64,000 bases of DNA from Vibrio sp. DW001 (GTDB lineage: Bacteria > Pseudomonadota > Gammaproteobacteria > Enterobacterales > Vibrionaceae): contig NZ_CP091976.1 in NCBI RefSeq assembly GCF_029016285.1, positions 930,001 through 994,000 on the forward strand, in the 5' to 3' direction. Each line of letters opens with the position of its first letter. The first letter of the stretch is position 1. A program made the position numbers and the translations under genes. This document shows positions 63,727 to 64,000 of the stretch, piece by piece. Under the pieces are notes generated by a model. That model did no database searches. It had not been told where the DNA came from and saw only the letters and a program-made list of their open reading frames with translations.

Positions 63727-64000
63727 TTAGTTATCGGATGATCTAATGTACGTGACTTTTTCATGTTGTGTTGGAACTTCAAACCATTGCCAGAACATCT
63801 GGAGCATTTCAGGTGTCATTTCGTAGGCTTTGTCTGTGCGGTCAACATTGCGTTTATAGGCTCGTTGGCTACAAACTTCGAAACTAGAATCTAGATAAAT
63901 CAACTCAAAATCGAACCCTTGAGATTGTGCCCATTGGGTTATTTTTGTTCGTTCTAATTGGTTCCAAAAGCCAAAGTCAAATATGACCGAGGTGTTCAGT
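63727..64000 (-). CDS. AAA-type P-loop kinase, C-terminal part
   Basis: Partial gene running off the right edge; 90 residues of the C-terminus are visible, ending at TAA (63727-63729). VIFDFGFWNQLERTKITQW and IYLDSSFEVCSQRAYKRN are characteristic of the middle and lid regions of small AAA_33-type kinases (adenylylate- or shikimate-kinase-like P-loop proteins, often annotated as AAA family ATPases or aminoglycoside-modifying-like). The Walker A loop would lie beyond the window. Substrate unknown. Confidence 0.7.
   Translation of the reverse strand, partial: LNTSVIFDFGFWNQLERTKITQWAQSQGFDFELIYLDSSFEVCSQRAYKRNVDRTDKAYEMTPEMLQMFWQWFEVPTQHEKVTYIRSSDN

Noticed and set aside
1..64000. CRISPR arrays, tRNA, rRNA, transposases or integrases
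   Set aside because: I looked for regularly spaced repeats, cloverleaf-like stems and DDE/tyrosine-recombinase motifs and found none that I can support.

Overview
The window looks like part of a Vibrionaceae (Vibrio-like) genome, probably a secondary-chromosome type of accessory-rich region. The grounds are a moderately AT-rich gammaproteobacterial sequence, a napFDAGHBC operon beside narQ/narP, an EctR/CosR-like MarR regulator next to proXWV, a stand-alone HMG-CoA reductase, several c-di-GMP enzymes with a PilZ protein, and small proteins resembling Vibrio-typical families (DUF1496-like, DUF2850-like). This is inference from gene content; there is no rRNA, tRNA or marker gene to fix the genus. 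I found no transposase, integrase, CRISPR array or phage gene.

Layout. (1) 1-5173: a carbohydrate ABC importer operon, cut by the left edge: binding protein, two permeases, an FGGY sugar kinase and the ATPase. (2) 5446-8220, minus strand: glycerol dehydrogenase and a fused ATP-dependent dihydroxyacetone (DHA) kinase. (3) 8681-11868: a periplasmic family-3 binding protein with a HAMP-PAS-GGDEF-EAL protein. (4) 11948-20168: DUF4344-type metallopeptidase, HMG-CoA reductase, metallo-beta-lactamase-fold hydrolase, LysR, PAS-GAF-GGDEF cyclase, AraC regulator and a lipoprotein with two NTF2-like repeats. (5) 20285-28873: NarQ/NarP and the divergent periplasmic nitrate reductase operon, with FNR-like and 7-2-7 NarP-like sites between them and a strong terminator after napC. 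(6) 29158-34144: small tail-anchored-like protein, membrane GGDEF protein, LonB-like protease, PilZ protein. (7) 34377-42318: an alpha-glucoside locus, namely GH13 glucosidase and LacI repressor on the minus strand and an aglEFGK-type importer on the plus strand, with two LacI-type operators in the divergent gap. (8) 42841-46643: MarR regulator and glycine betaine/proline importer. (9) 46765-53008: two LysR genes, two tandem antibiotic-biosynthesis-monooxygenase paralogues, OsmC protein, a CDF-family transporter with altered metal ligands, a methyltransferase and small proteins. (10) 53267-58723: a second glycerol dehydrogenase divergent from PTS-type dhaK-dhaL-dhaM, whose DhaM carries a complete Enzyme I. 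(11) 58806-64000: orphan ParA-like ATPase, a 48-residue membrane protein, glutathione transferase, DUF1496-like protein, EamA exporter, lipoprotein, GNAT acetyltransferase and a truncated AAA-type kinase.

How it works together. The region is dominated by uptake and entry of small carbon compounds (an unidentified sugar, alpha-glucosides, glycerol/DHA by two routes), osmoprotectant uptake, nitrate respiration and c-di-GMP signalling. The most unusual feature is the presence of two complete glycerol to DHA to DHA-phosphate routes. Their dehydrogenases are roughly three quarters identical, but one kinase is ATP-driven and the other is PEP-driven with its own fused phosphotransfer chain.
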